This document shows positions 11,269-19,961 of a stretch of 37,041 nt of DNA, piece after piece. The position numbers and the translations under genes are program-made. The notes under the pieces were generated by a model. It worked only from the letters and a program-made list of their open reading frames with translations, had not been told where the DNA came from and searched no databases. The stretch's first letter is position 1. Each line of letters begins with the position of its first letter. The stretch comes from Flavobacteriaceae bacterium (lineage in GTDB: Bacteria; Bacteroidota; Bacteroidia; Flavobacteriales; Flavobacteriaceae): the NCBI GenBank assembly GCA_023258055.1, contig JALRAI010000007.1:1-37041 (forward strand), written 5' to 3'.

Positions 11269-12231
11269 ATGAATGCACTATCAGAAAATGCAGGTGGGAC
11301 TGGTCCTGCGACAGATTTGATCTGTATTGGAGAGACCTTAATTGATTTTATCGGTACACAGGTCGAAATGCCCATAAATGAAACAAAAGATTATCACAGA
11401 TACCTCGGAGGTTCGCCGACTAATGTCGCCATGAATATGGCCAGACTCGGCATGAATGTCGCCATGATTTCAAGCATTGGTGACGATGGTTTTGGTGATT
11501 ATATGCTAAACCGCCTTGAAGAGGCGGGAATCAACACCCGCTATGTCTATCGCGCAGAGCAAATCCCTAGTACCGTAATTTTCATCAATAACACTGCGGG
11601 TACACCAGAATTTATTCCCTATCGAGGCGCCGACAAAGAGATTTACCCCACACAAATACCTGAATCATTGCTGAATTCAAGTAAAATTTACCATACCACT
11701 TGTTTTGCCTTAAGTTTGGAGCCAGCTCGGGAAACAATTCTCAGTACTGCCGAGCGCGCAGAAAAAGGGGTACAACTGAGTATTGACATTAACTACAGTG
11801 AAAAAATATGGCCGGATCGCGCCCAAGCCATGGAAGCCATAGCGCGCTACTGCAAACACGGCCCTTTGGTAAAAATTAGTCAGGATGATGTCGATCGACT
11901 TTTGGGTCCAGGCCTGAGCCACACGGAAGTTTTCACCTACCTGCATGGTTTAGGGGCAAAAACAATTTGTTTTACCTTGGGCAAAGATGGGGCAAAACTC
12001 AGTGTTCAAGGTCAAGACGTGATACAACTCTCTGCCTTAAAAGTGGAAAAAATCATGGACGCAACAGGCGCCGGTGATGCTTTTTGGAGTGGGTTTTTAT
12101 ATGGACACATCAAAGGACAAACCCCTGAAAAGTGTCTTTCTTCGGCCCTTAAAATGGCGGCCATTAAGCTTCAAAATGTCGGGCGTATTCCTGATTATGC
12201 CGACGTGATTTCAGATATTTTAAATGATTAA
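11269..12231 (+). CDS. PfkB-family carbohydrate kinase (fructokinase-like)
   Basis: ICIGETLIDFIG start, GGSPTNVAMNMARLG, and C-terminal PfkB signature DATGAGDAFWSGFLYG. The track start at 11266 is TTG; ATG follows at 11269. Confidence 0.88.
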   Translation: MNALSENAGGTGPATDLICIGETLIDFIGTQVEMPINETKDYHRYLGGSPTNVAMNMARLGMNVAMISSIGDDGFGDYMLNRLEEAGINTRYVYRAEQIPSTVIFINNTAGTPEFIPYRGADKEIYPTQIPESLLNSSKIYHTTCFALSLEPARETILSTAERAEKGVQLSIDINYSEKIWPDRAQAMEAIARYCKHGPLVKISQDDVDRLLGPGLSHTEVFTYLHGLGAKTICFTLGKDGAKLSVQGQDVIQLSALKVEKIMDATGAGDAFWSGFLYGHIKGQTPEKCLSSALKMAAIKLQNVGRIPDYADVISDILND

Positions 12232-12261
12232 CTTTATACGCTAACCCACAAATAACAACTC

Positions 12262-13911
12262 ATGACCATAATTTCATTTATAGCCTTTACAGCGCTGGTT
12301 GCCATCATTGCTTATCTCGCTTCTAGAAAAACAGATGAAAAAAGTGCCGACGGATATTTTTTAGGAGGACGCAGCCTTACAGCAGGGGTCATTGCAGGAT
12401 CGCTTCTTTTGACCAATCTTTCTACGGAGCAAATTGTAGGCCTCAATGGTTCGGCCTACGAAAGTGGTCTCTCTGTTATGGCTTGGGAAAGTCTCGCGGC
12501 GATTGCTATGGTGGTCACCGCTTTATTTTTACTCCCGCGTTATCTCAAAGGAGGGCTAACCACAGTTCCTCAATTTCTGGCTAATCGATTTGATACAACC
12601 ACAAAGACCATTACCTCTGGATTATTTTTAACGGGTTATGTAGTGGTCCTTTTACCGGTCATCCTCTATTCAGGCTCAGTGGCTATTAGCGGCATGTTTG
12701 ACATTCCAGAAGCCTTCGGTGTTTCTGACACTCAAGCGATTTACCTCTGTGTTTGGGGCATCGGCCTGGTGGGCTCCGTTTATGCCGTATTTGGGGGATT
12801 AAAAGCCGTGGCAGTTTCCGATACCATAAACGCCATAGGGCTTTTGATCGGTGGACTAATGATTCCTGTACTTGGTCTTATGGCTATAGGTGATGGCAGC
12901 ATCCTAGACGGCCTAGCTGTTCTGGGTGCCGAACATCCAGAAAAATTAAAATCCATGGGGCAACGCACCGATCCCGTGCCTTTTTATACAATTTTCACTG
13001 GTATGATGCTGGTGCAGCTCTTTTATTGGGGGACCAATCAACAAATTATCCAGCGTGCTCTTGGGGCGAAAAACCTGGAGGAAGGACAGAAAGGTTTGCT
13101 TTTAGGCTCATTTATTAAAATCCTCGGCCCCGTCATTGTCGTGCTGCCTGGAATAATCGCCTATCATATGTTTCCAGACCTTCCGGCTGTAGATCAAGCC
13201 TACCCCGAACTGGTTTCTGCCGTACTGCCGCCTGCTTTACTCGGATTCTTTGCCGCAGTTATATTTGGCGCGATTCTCAGCTCATTTAACAGTGTGTTGA
13301 ATAGCTCGGTGACCTTGTTTGGTATGGACATTTACAAACAACACATAAACCCCCAGGCCGATGAGGCGATGGTTGTAAAACGCGGTAAAACCTTTGGTGT
13401 TGCCCTGGCCATTGGAGCGATGATTATAGCGCCATTTATCGCCAACGCAGGGAGCCTTTTTGACTATTTACAGGAGATCAACGGTATTTATTCAATCCCC
13501 ATCCTGACCATTATTGTGGTGGGCTACAGCACCAAACGAGTCCCGGCTATTGCCGCAAAAATTGGACTCCTTTCCGGATCACTGCTCTATATTTTAAGCC
13601 AATTTTTTCTCAAACCCCATTTTGTGGGTCAGGCGCTCGAGGCCGCTAAAGCTGAGGGCATAACTGATGCGGCGACCCTCGGGGTCATAGAATCTCAAGG
13701 CTATTTCGGCCTTCATTACCTCGATGTGATGGCAATTTTGTTTGTGATGAACGTCCTGATTATGCTCCTTATCGGAAAGCTTTATCCGCGCAAAGAAGCC
13801 TATGTTCAAGAGTATACTCAGCAAGTGGATATACAGCCTTGGCCCTATACCAAACCTGTAGGCGCCTTAATCGTTCTGCTTGTGGCCGCTATCTATTTTT
13901 ATTTTAGATAA
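12262..13911 (+). CDS. Sodium/solute symporter (SSS family, SGLT-like)
   Basis: Polytopic protein with GYFLGGRSLTAGVIAGSLLLTNLSTEQIVGLNGSAYESGL and FWGTNQQIIQRALGAKNLEEGQKG-type SSS signatures. Confidence 0.87.
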   Translation: MTIISFIAFTALVAIIAYLASRKTDEKSADGYFLGGRSLTAGVIAGSLLLTNLSTEQIVGLNGSAYESGLSVMAWESLAAIAMVVTALFLLPRYLKGGLTTVPQFLANRFDTTTKTITSGLFLTGYVVVLLPVILYSGSVAISGMFDIPEAFGVSDTQAIYLCVWGIGLVGSVYAVFGGLKAVAVSDTINAIGLLIGGLMIPVLGLMAIGDGSILDGLAVLGAEHPEKLKSMGQRTDPVPFYTIFTGMMLVQLFYWGTNQQIIQRALGAKNLEEGQKGLLLGSFIKILGPVIVVLPGIIAYHMFPDLPAVDQAYPELVSAVLPPALLGFFAAVIFGAILSSFNSVLNSSVTLFGMDIYKQHINPQADEAMVVKRGKTFGVALAIGAMIIAPFIANAGSLFDYLQEINGIYSIPILTIIVVGYSTKRVPAIAAKIGLLSGSLLYILSQFFLKPHFVGQALEAAKAEGITDAATLGVIESQGYFGLHYLDVMAILFVMNVLIMLLIGKLYPRKEAYVQEYTQQVDIQPWPYTKPVGALIVLLVAAIYFYFR

Positions 13912-13915
13912 ACGT

Positions 13916-14022
13916 AAGCCTATTCTGCCACCAGAATTAGAAGGAATCATTTAGCGGATATTGAGCAGGAGCCCCAGGTTAAAAGGGCGTTAAAAGAGCG
14001 TGTTTTTCAGCCAAGTCTTTAG
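13916..14022 (+). pseudogene. Possible decayed coding remnant between the symporter and the arsenosugar operon
   Basis: KPILPPELEGII (13916-13951) runs into a stop; in an adjacent frame ADIEQEPQVKRALKERVFQPSL* (13954-14022) follows, readable as one peptide with a single-nucleotide deletion. No start codon seen. Confidence 0.3.
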
Positions 14023-14044
14023 GATGAAATTGTATCTTTAGAAT

Positions 14045-14075
14045 CCTGAATCGGGGATGATTCGGTTTTTAAATT
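14045..14075 (+). terminator. Stem-loop followed by T-rich tract just upstream of 14083 (terminator or 5' leader hairpin)
   Basis: CCTGAATC-GGGGAT-GATTCGG (7 bp with one bulged T) followed by TTTTTAAATTTTT. Confidence 0.4.
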
Positions 14076-14082
14076 TTTAGTT

Positions 14083-14412
14083 ATGTCTTATTACGACCCA
14101 AAAGATCTGCGCAAATTCGGCCGCATTACGGAATGGAGCGAGACCCTTGGAGAAAAATTTTTTGATTACTACAACAGTGTCTTTAAAGAAGGGGCGCTTA
14201 CCCCCAGAGAAAAATCACTGATCGCTTTGGCTGTAGCCCATACCGAAATGTGTCCTTATTGTATTGATGCCTATACCAAAGATGGCCTAGAACGTGGGAT
14301 TACCAAAGAAGAAATGATGGAGGCTGTTCATGTGGGTGCCGCCATAAAAAGTGGGGCGAGTTTAGTTCATGGAGTGATGATGATGAACAAAGTCAATAAA
14401 TTGGATTCCTAA
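14083..14412 (+). CDS. Carboxymuconolactone decarboxylase-family, arsenosugar biosynthesis-associated peroxidase-like protein
   Basis: AhpD/CMD-type core LTPREKSLIALAVAHTEMCPYCIDAYTKDGLERGITKEEMMEAVHVGAAIKSGASLVHG; directly upstream of ArsS. Confidence 0.85.
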   Translation: MSYYDPKDLRKFGRITEWSETLGEKFFDYYNSVFKEGALTPREKSLIALAVAHTEMCPYCIDAYTKDGLERGITKEEMMEAVHVGAAIKSGASLVHGVMMMNKVNKLDS

Positions 14413-14418
14413 ATCAGC

Positions 14419-15486
14419 ATGGGTCAATTCAAATCCTTACAGTCTCTTCACAAAAGACAAAGTCCTTTGGCGCAAACCGAGCATCAGCTCAAAATTTTAG
14501 AAGACGGTATTTTTACTAGTGGTGAAGCCCCGCGATTTGGTGATAGAATACAGCAAACCTTGGGAGGCGCATTAAAAACCACACAATTGGACATTCTCCA
14601 GGTTAATTTGGGTTATATGTGCAATCAAGTATGTGCCCACTGTCATGTGGATGCTGGCCCTGACCGCAAGGAAATTATGACAAAACAGACCATGCAGCAT
14701 TGCCTCGAGGTCATCGAGTCCAGTAGTGTCAAGACCTTAGACCTCACCGGGGGGGCGCCTGAAATGAATCCAAACTTTCGATGGTTTGTCACCCAGGCCA
14801 AGGCCAAAGGCGTTAAAGAAATTATCGTCCGCAGTAATCTCACCATCATTGTCGCGAATAAAAAATACCATGATTTGCCTGAGTTTTTTGCTCGGCACCA
14901 GGTCCATGTGGTCAGCAGTATGCCGCATTGGACCAAAGAAAAAACAGATCGTCAACGCGGCTCTGGGGTCTTTGAAGATTCCATAAAAGCCTTAAAAATG
15001 CTCAATGATGTGGGCTATGGCAACCCAGAAAGTAATCTTGTGCTCGATTTAGTATACAATCCTAGCGGCGCCTTTTTGCCGGGAGATCAAGACGACCTCT
15101 GTCAAGATTTTAAACGACGACTTGACGAGGGCTTCGGCATAAAATTTAACGGGCTATTCGCTCTAACTAACCTTCCTATTTCGAGGTTTTTGGATTATTT
15201 AATCGCCTCAGATAATTACGAAGACTATATGTGGACCTTGGTTGAGTCCTATAATCCAGCTGCGGCCCGCGCCGTGATGTGTCTCAACACCCTATCTGTT
15301 TCTTGGGAGGGTTATCTTTATGATTGTGACTTTAATCAAATGCTGGAAATGCCCATCAATCACAAAAGTCAGCATATCTCGGATTATGAGCCGGAGGTTA
15401 TGGATGGGCGCTTAATTAAAGTCTCACAACACTGTTATGGCTGTACCGCAGGTGCAGGAAGCAGTTGTCAAGGTGCCGTGACATGA
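14419..15486 (+). CDS. arsS: Arsenosugar biosynthesis radical SAM protein ArsS
   Basis: Radical SAM CxxxCxxC in NLGYMCNQVCAHCHVDAGPDR; LDLTGGAPEMNPNF; C-terminal Cys-rich HCYGCTAGAGSSCQGAVT. Neighbours are arsenosugar genes. Confidence 0.9.
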   Translation: MGQFKSLQSLHKRQSPLAQTEHQLKILEDGIFTSGEAPRFGDRIQQTLGGALKTTQLDILQVNLGYMCNQVCAHCHVDAGPDRKEIMTKQTMQHCLEVIESSSVKTLDLTGGAPEMNPNFRWFVTQAKAKGVKEIIVRSNLTIIVANKKYHDLPEFFARHQVHVVSSMPHWTKEKTDRQRGSGVFEDSIKALKMLNDVGYGNPESNLVLDLVYNPSGAFLPGDQDDLCQDFKRRLDEGFGIKFNGLFALTNLPISRFLDYLIASDNYEDYMWTLVESYNPAAARAVMCLNTLSVSWEGYLYDCDFNQMLEMPINHKSQHISDYEPEVMDGRLIKVSQHCYGCTAGAGSSCQGAVT

Positions 15487-15983
15487 GCCGAATTTATTTT
15501 ACAGTTAGCCTTTTATTTATTGCGCTTCACCTCTCGGGACAAAATCCCATTGATAAGGCCCTGGAACGATTTAACTCCGGTGATCTACCCTATGTCGATT
15601 CAGAAACAGCGGCCCTTTGGCAGCAAAAGGACAGTGTTGTTTTTTTAGACACCCGCAGTTATGAGGAATTTAGGGTCTCTCATTTACCCCAAGCTCAATT
15701 TATCGGCTACAAGGAATTTAAGCCCGAAAAAGCTAAAGACTTGAATCTTGACAAATCAAGCCCTATTGTTGTGTATTGCTCTATAGGCGTTAGATCAGAG
15801 CAAATTGGTCTAAAATTGAAAGCGCTTGGGTACAATAATATTTATAATCTCTACGGAGGAATTTTTCTTTGGTACAACCAGAATCGATCAATCGTTGATT
15901 CGACGCAAAAGCCGACTCGTGAGATTCACGGCTATGATAAAAACTGGGCAAACTACATAGAGGGTGGTAACCCTCGTTTTTAA
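15483..15983 (+). CDS. Exported rhodanese-like domain protein
   Basis: Rhodanese motifs VVFLDTRSYEEFRVSHLPQAQFIGYKEF and active-site loop VVYCSIGVRSEQIGLKLKALGYNNIYNLYGGIFLW; hydrophobic N-terminus. ATG at 15483 overlaps the arsS stop (ATGA). Confidence 0.85.
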   Translation: MSRIYFTVSLLFIALHLSGQNPIDKALERFNSGDLPYVDSETAALWQQKDSVVFLDTRSYEEFRVSHLPQAQFIGYKEFKPEKAKDLNLDKSSPIVVYCSIGVRSEQIGLKLKALGYNNIYNLYGGIFLWYNQNRSIVDSTQKPTREIHGYDKNWANYIEGGNPRF

Positions 15984-16007
15984 AAATTTAAGACCGACAC
16001 GGCCACG

Positions 16008-16628
16008 ATGACACCCATGGAGCAGGATCTTAGCAATCACCTAATGATATTTTGTAAAAACCCCATTTTGGGCCAGTGTAAAACGCGTTTGGCAGCCAGC
16101 ATAGGCCCAGGGAAAGCCCTTGAGGTTTACCGCTTTCTTTTGCAACACACCGCTAAAATAACGCGCCAAGTAATTACCCAGCGCACAGTTTACTACAGCC
16201 AATACATCACCAAAAACGATGTCTTTGAGCCGGAGTCCTTTTACAAAGCCCTGCAAGAGGGTGATGATCTAGGAGCGCGCATGGCAAACGCCTTCCAAAA
16301 TTCTTTTGCAAAAGGGGCGCATAAATCAGTGATCATCGGCAGTGATCTTTACGACATAAGCCCTGAATTGATTCAACAGGCGTTCCAGGCCTTAGACACC
16401 CATCAGACCGTTATTGGTCCTGCCACCGATGGGGGGTACTACCTCATCGGAATGACCCAGTTCAAGGCTGAGTTATTTAAAGATAAAAACTGGGGAACTC
16501 CCTCGGTTTTCAGCGATACATTGAGTAATTTAAAGCCCGATATACCTTTTCTTCTGCCCGTGAAAAACGATATTGACACCCTAGAAGATTTGCATCCTGA
16601 GGAAGTATTTAAACCTTTGATCACATGA
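16008..16628 (+). CDS. TIGR04282-type arsenosugar biosynthesis glycosyltransferase
   Basis: LMIFCKNPILGQCKTRLAASIGPGKALEVYRFLLQHT, VIIGSDLYDISPELIQQAFQAL, VIGPATDGGYYLIGMTQ. Confidence 0.85.
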   Translation: MTPMEQDLSNHLMIFCKNPILGQCKTRLAASIGPGKALEVYRFLLQHTAKITRQVITQRTVYYSQYITKNDVFEPESFYKALQEGDDLGARMANAFQNSFAKGAHKSVIIGSDLYDISPELIQQAFQALDTHQTVIGPATDGGYYLIGMTQFKAELFKDKNWGTPSVFSDTLSNLKPDIPFLLPVKNDIDTLEDLHPEEVFKPLIT

Positions 16629-17455
16629 AACCAAAACTCATACAGCAAGTTCAGCAAGCACAATCCTTCCTGGAGGAACGCGGATTTATCAAACCAGAAA
16701 TTGGTATTGTCTTGGGGACTGGCCTTGGCGAGCTGGTCGACGCAGTACACATAAAAAAAGAAGCACATTACACCACGATTCCTCATTTCCCCACAGCCAC
16801 TGTGGAGTTTCATCAAGGCAAACTAATCTACGGAGAATTAGGGGGGAAAACGGTGGTGGTCATGCAAGGTAGATTTCATCTTTACGAGGGTTATACCCCC
16901 GAGGAAGTCACTTTTCCGGTGCGCGTAATGCATGCTCTAGGAATAAAGCGCCTACTGGTGAGCAATGCCTCAGGTGCCTTAAATTTAGATTTTAAAAAGG
17001 GAGAAATGATGCTGATTAACGATCATATCAATCTGCAGGGCAGTTCTCCTTTGGCCTTTAAGGGTGTTGATCAAATGGGAGATCGCTTTGTGGATCTCAA
17101 CACCCCCTACGACCCAGAAATGTCTGCAGCGCTATTGTCCATTGCCAGTGAACTCCGCATTAAACTGCATCAAGGGGTCTATGTTGGAGTGCGTGGCCCA
17201 GAACTCGAGACTAAGGCTGAATATAGATATTTAAGGCTTATTGGCGCAGATGCTGTGGGTATGAGTACCGTACCTGAGATTATAGTAGCCAATCACCTTC
17301 GATTGCCGGTTGCCGCTGTATCTGTACTGACTGATGAATGTGATCCAGACAATTTGGCCCCAGTAGACATAAGTGACATAATTGCTAGCGCAAAAAAAGC
17401 AGAACCTCAAATGGTTGAATTATTTAAAATTTTAATTGAGCGTCTATCCCTATGA
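16625..17455 (+). CDS. Purine-nucleoside phosphorylase
   Basis: IGIVLGTGLGELVD, VVMQGRFHLYEGYTPEEVTFPVRVMHALGIKRLLVSNASGALN, GVRGPELETKAEYRYLRLIGADAVGMSTVPEIIVANH. ATGA overlap with upstream gene. Confidence 0.92.
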   Translation: MKPKLIQQVQQAQSFLEERGFIKPEIGIVLGTGLGELVDAVHIKKEAHYTTIPHFPTATVEFHQGKLIYGELGGKTVVVMQGRFHLYEGYTPEEVTFPVRVMHALGIKRLLVSNASGALNLDFKKGEMMLINDHINLQGSSPLAFKGVDQMGDRFVDLNTPYDPEMSAALLSIASELRIKLHQGVYVGVRGPELETKAEYRYLRLIGADAVGMSTVPEIIVANHLRLPVAAVSVLTDECDPDNLAPVDISDIIASAKKAEPQMVELFKILIERLSL

Positions 17456-18420
17456 GTTATTTAGAAACCACAAAAGATGTATATAAACAAGCAGCCCAAA
17501 CCCCTGATGTTGGTTTGTGCTGCACGACAAATCCCATTTGGGAATTACCTGGACTACGCATTCCTAAAATCATGCAAGAGATGAATTACGGCTGTGGTTC
17601 CACGGTTCATCCGCGAGATTTAAGCCGCAATCCCAAAATCCTTTATGTGGGCGTCGGTGGCGGCATGGAACTGCTACAATTTGCCTATTTCTCCAGAGAA
17701 AAAGACAATGTTATCGGGGTGGATGTGGTCGATGAAATGCTTGAGGCTTCAAGGGCAAATTTCAAAGAGGCAGAGGCCTTAAACCCTTGGTTCTCGTCGG
17801 ATTTTGTATCCTTGCGCAAGGGCGATGCCCTAAATCTTCCACTCGAGGATGAAAGTGTCGATGTAGCCGCACAAAATTGCCTGTTTAATATCTTCAAAGA
17901 TCAAGAACTTAAAAAAGCCGTAAGTGAAATGTACCGTGTTCTAAAACCTCATGGTAGACTGGTGATGAGCGATCCTACTTGCGAGCAAGAAATGAATGAA
18001 ACACTCAGAGAGGACGAGCGACTACGCGCCTTGTGTTTGAGTGGTAGTTTACCCATTAATCAGTATGTCAAAGCCCTAACTGATGCGGGTTTTGGAACTA
18101 TAGAAATTCGCGCCCGTAAGCCCTATCGCATACTGGCGCCAGGGCATTACCCAACAAAGGAGTTGATCTATATTGAATCGATTGAAGTCGCGGCTATAAA
18201 AGACCCCATGCCTGAAGATGGGCCATGTGTCTTTACTGGGAAAGCAGCTATTTATTACGGAGATCAAGACTATTTTGACGATAAAAAAGGCCATGTTTTG
18301 ATGCCGAATCAACCCTTGGCCATATGTGATAAAACTGCCGGCGCTTTGGCGGCATTAAACAGGGACGATATTTTTATCAGCCCTTCAACTTTTCACTACG
18401 ATGGTGGTGGGTGTTGCTGA
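17452..18420 (+). CDS. arsM: Arsenosugar biosynthesis arsenite methyltransferase ArsM
   Basis: SAM-methyltransferase core ILYVGVGGGMELLQFAYF...VIGVDVVDEMLEASRANF; ArsM-type cysteines in GLCCTTNPIWELPGLRIPKIMQEMNYGCGSTVHP; C-terminal FHYDGGGCC. ATGA overlap with the PNP gene. Confidence 0.9.
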   Translation: MSYLETTKDVYKQAAQTPDVGLCCTTNPIWELPGLRIPKIMQEMNYGCGSTVHPRDLSRNPKILYVGVGGGMELLQFAYFSREKDNVIGVDVVDEMLEASRANFKEAEALNPWFSSDFVSLRKGDALNLPLEDESVDVAAQNCLFNIFKDQELKKAVSEMYRVLKPHGRLVMSDPTCEQEMNETLREDERLRALCLSGSLPINQYVKALTDAGFGTIEIRARKPYRILAPGHYPTKELIYIESIEVAAIKDPMPEDGPCVFTGKAAIYYGDQDYFDDKKGHVLMPNQPLAICDKTAGALAALNRDDIFISPSTFHYDGGGCC

Positions 18421-18427
18421 TCAAATC

Positions 18428-19186
18428 ATGAAATTTATTTGGCTTTTTTTATGGATTAGTTTGGGGCTCAATGCCCAAGGTTTTGGCCCTTACAATGAGG
18501 ATCATAAAATTGAGGCTGACTTTATTGTCAATCAAAGCCCTCCGCCAGATCATGATACTTGGGACACTCTTTTAAATCGTCATGTGAGCCCAGATGGGGT
18601 GGTGAATTATCAGGGGTTTACCCAGGACCTTAAAATCCTGGAGGGCTACATTGATTCTCTCGCGCAGTACGCACAGAGCATAAGCACTGGTTCAAAGCAG
18701 GAGCAACTTGCCTTTTGGATTAATGCCTACAACGCCTGTACAGTAAAGCTTATTTGTGACAACTTACCCCTAAACAGTATTAAAGACATCAAGCGCCCAT
18801 GGAAGCAAACGGTCTTAAAAGGCAAATTCAAGAGCTGGACTTTGGATGAAATCGAACATTCGATCCTTCGAAACTACAACGAGCCACGCATTCATTTTGC
18901 CATAAATTGCGCCTCCAAATCCTGTCCAATTTTAGCCAATCAGGCCTACAGTGCTCAAACAATTGATGCCCAGCTCAATCTGGCAGCAAAACGGTTTTTA
19001 AACGACACATCAAAAAATCAATACACTGCTGAACGAATTTTTCTGTCCCGCATTTTTCTTTGGTTCAAAAAAGATTTCGGGGATACTGAGCAACTCATTG
19101 CACTAATTAATAATGCTACGGGCCAAAATATACCCAGTAATATTGCCATAAGTTATTTGTCTTACGATTGGTCTCTAAATAATTAA
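18428..19186 (+). CDS. DUF547 domain-containing exported protein
   Basis: Signal peptide (FIWLFLWISLGLNAQG); DUF547 motifs VNYQGF, LAFWINAYNACTVKLI, PRIHFAINCASKSCPIL. Confidence 0.87.
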   Translation: MKFIWLFLWISLGLNAQGFGPYNEDHKIEADFIVNQSPPPDHDTWDTLLNRHVSPDGVVNYQGFTQDLKILEGYIDSLAQYAQSISTGSKQEQLAFWINAYNACTVKLICDNLPLNSIKDIKRPWKQTVLKGKFKSWTLDEIEHSILRNYNEPRIHFAINCASKSCPILANQAYSAQTIDAQLNLAAKRFLNDTSKNQYTAERIFLSRIFLWFKKDFGDTEQLIALINNATGQNIPSNIAISYLSYDWSLNN

Positions 19187-19191
19187 TCGCC

Positions 19192-19938
19192 TTGACCCAG
19201 AGCAAAAAGCCAAATCTATCTGTAATTATCCCTACGCTTAATGAGGATAAAAATATTGCTCAGGTCCTTACAGCACTCATAAAAAGTGCTGCCCAGGCCG
19301 ACCAAATAGAGCTGATTGTTGTCGATGGTCAAAGTAAAGACCAGACACAAAGCAAAATCAGACAATGGCAAAAAAATCATCCAGAGCAAAGACTCATCTT
19401 ATTGGAGAGTCTTCCCGGCCGCGGGCGACAAATGAATATGGGGGCCCAAAATGCCCAGGCAGATATACTATATTTTATTCACGCAGACACCTTGCCCCCA
19501 GTGCATTACGATGAACACATCACAAGACGAATGGACGCCCATCACAAAGCAGGATGTTTTCGCATGAGCTTTGACTCTAATCACTGGTGGATGAAACTCG
19601 CTGGTTGGGGCACCCGATTTAATTGGAAATTTTGTCGTGGGGGGGATCAAAGTCTTTTTGTCGACAAATCCCTGTTTTTTGCGGTAGGTCAGTACGCCCC
19701 TGAATACATTATTTGCGAGGATTTACATCTTATTGACCGCCTATATGCCCATACTCGATTCAGCGTTCTTCCGCAAAAAGTAAGAAGCTCAGCGCGCAAA
19801 TATCGCCAGAGAGGGCTTTGGCAGTTACAATGGCACTTTTGGGTTATACAACATAAATATCGTCAGGGGCATTCTCCTGAGACCCTTTGGGCCTATTACC
19901 AAACCCACATCGGGGCGAATCCTTTAAAAAAAGAGTAA
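19192..19938 (+). CDS. TIGR04283-type arsenosugar biosynthesis glycosyltransferase (GT2), TTG start
   Basis: LSVIIPTLNEDKNIAQVLTAL, ELIVVDGQSKDQTQ, LLESLPGRGRQMNMGAQNAQADILYFIHADTLPP. TTG at 19192; the next internal Met would remove the GT-A core. Confidence 0.87.
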   Translation: MTQSKKPNLSVIIPTLNEDKNIAQVLTALIKSAAQADQIELIVVDGQSKDQTQSKIRQWQKNHPEQRLILLESLPGRGRQMNMGAQNAQADILYFIHADTLPPVHYDEHITRRMDAHHKAGCFRMSFDSNHWWMKLAGWGTRFNWKFCRGGDQSLFVDKSLFFAVGQYAPEYIICEDLHLIDRLYAHTRFSVLPQKVRSSARKYRQRGLWQLQWHFWVIQHKYRQGHSPETLWAYYQTHIGANPLKKE

Positions 19939-19961
19939 TTTAGCGTTTTAGTACCTCGCTT

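Noticed and set aside
14643-14986. ORFs on both strands inside arsS (14643-14936, 14737-14955, 14786-14986)
   Set aside because: Fully contained in the well-supported radical SAM frame; no family similarity recognised.
14419-15486. ArsS as a selenoprotein (recoded TGA)
   Set aside because: Some ArsS homologues are selenoproteins, but this frame is continuous with Cys codons and no internal TGA, so there is no need for a SECIS element.
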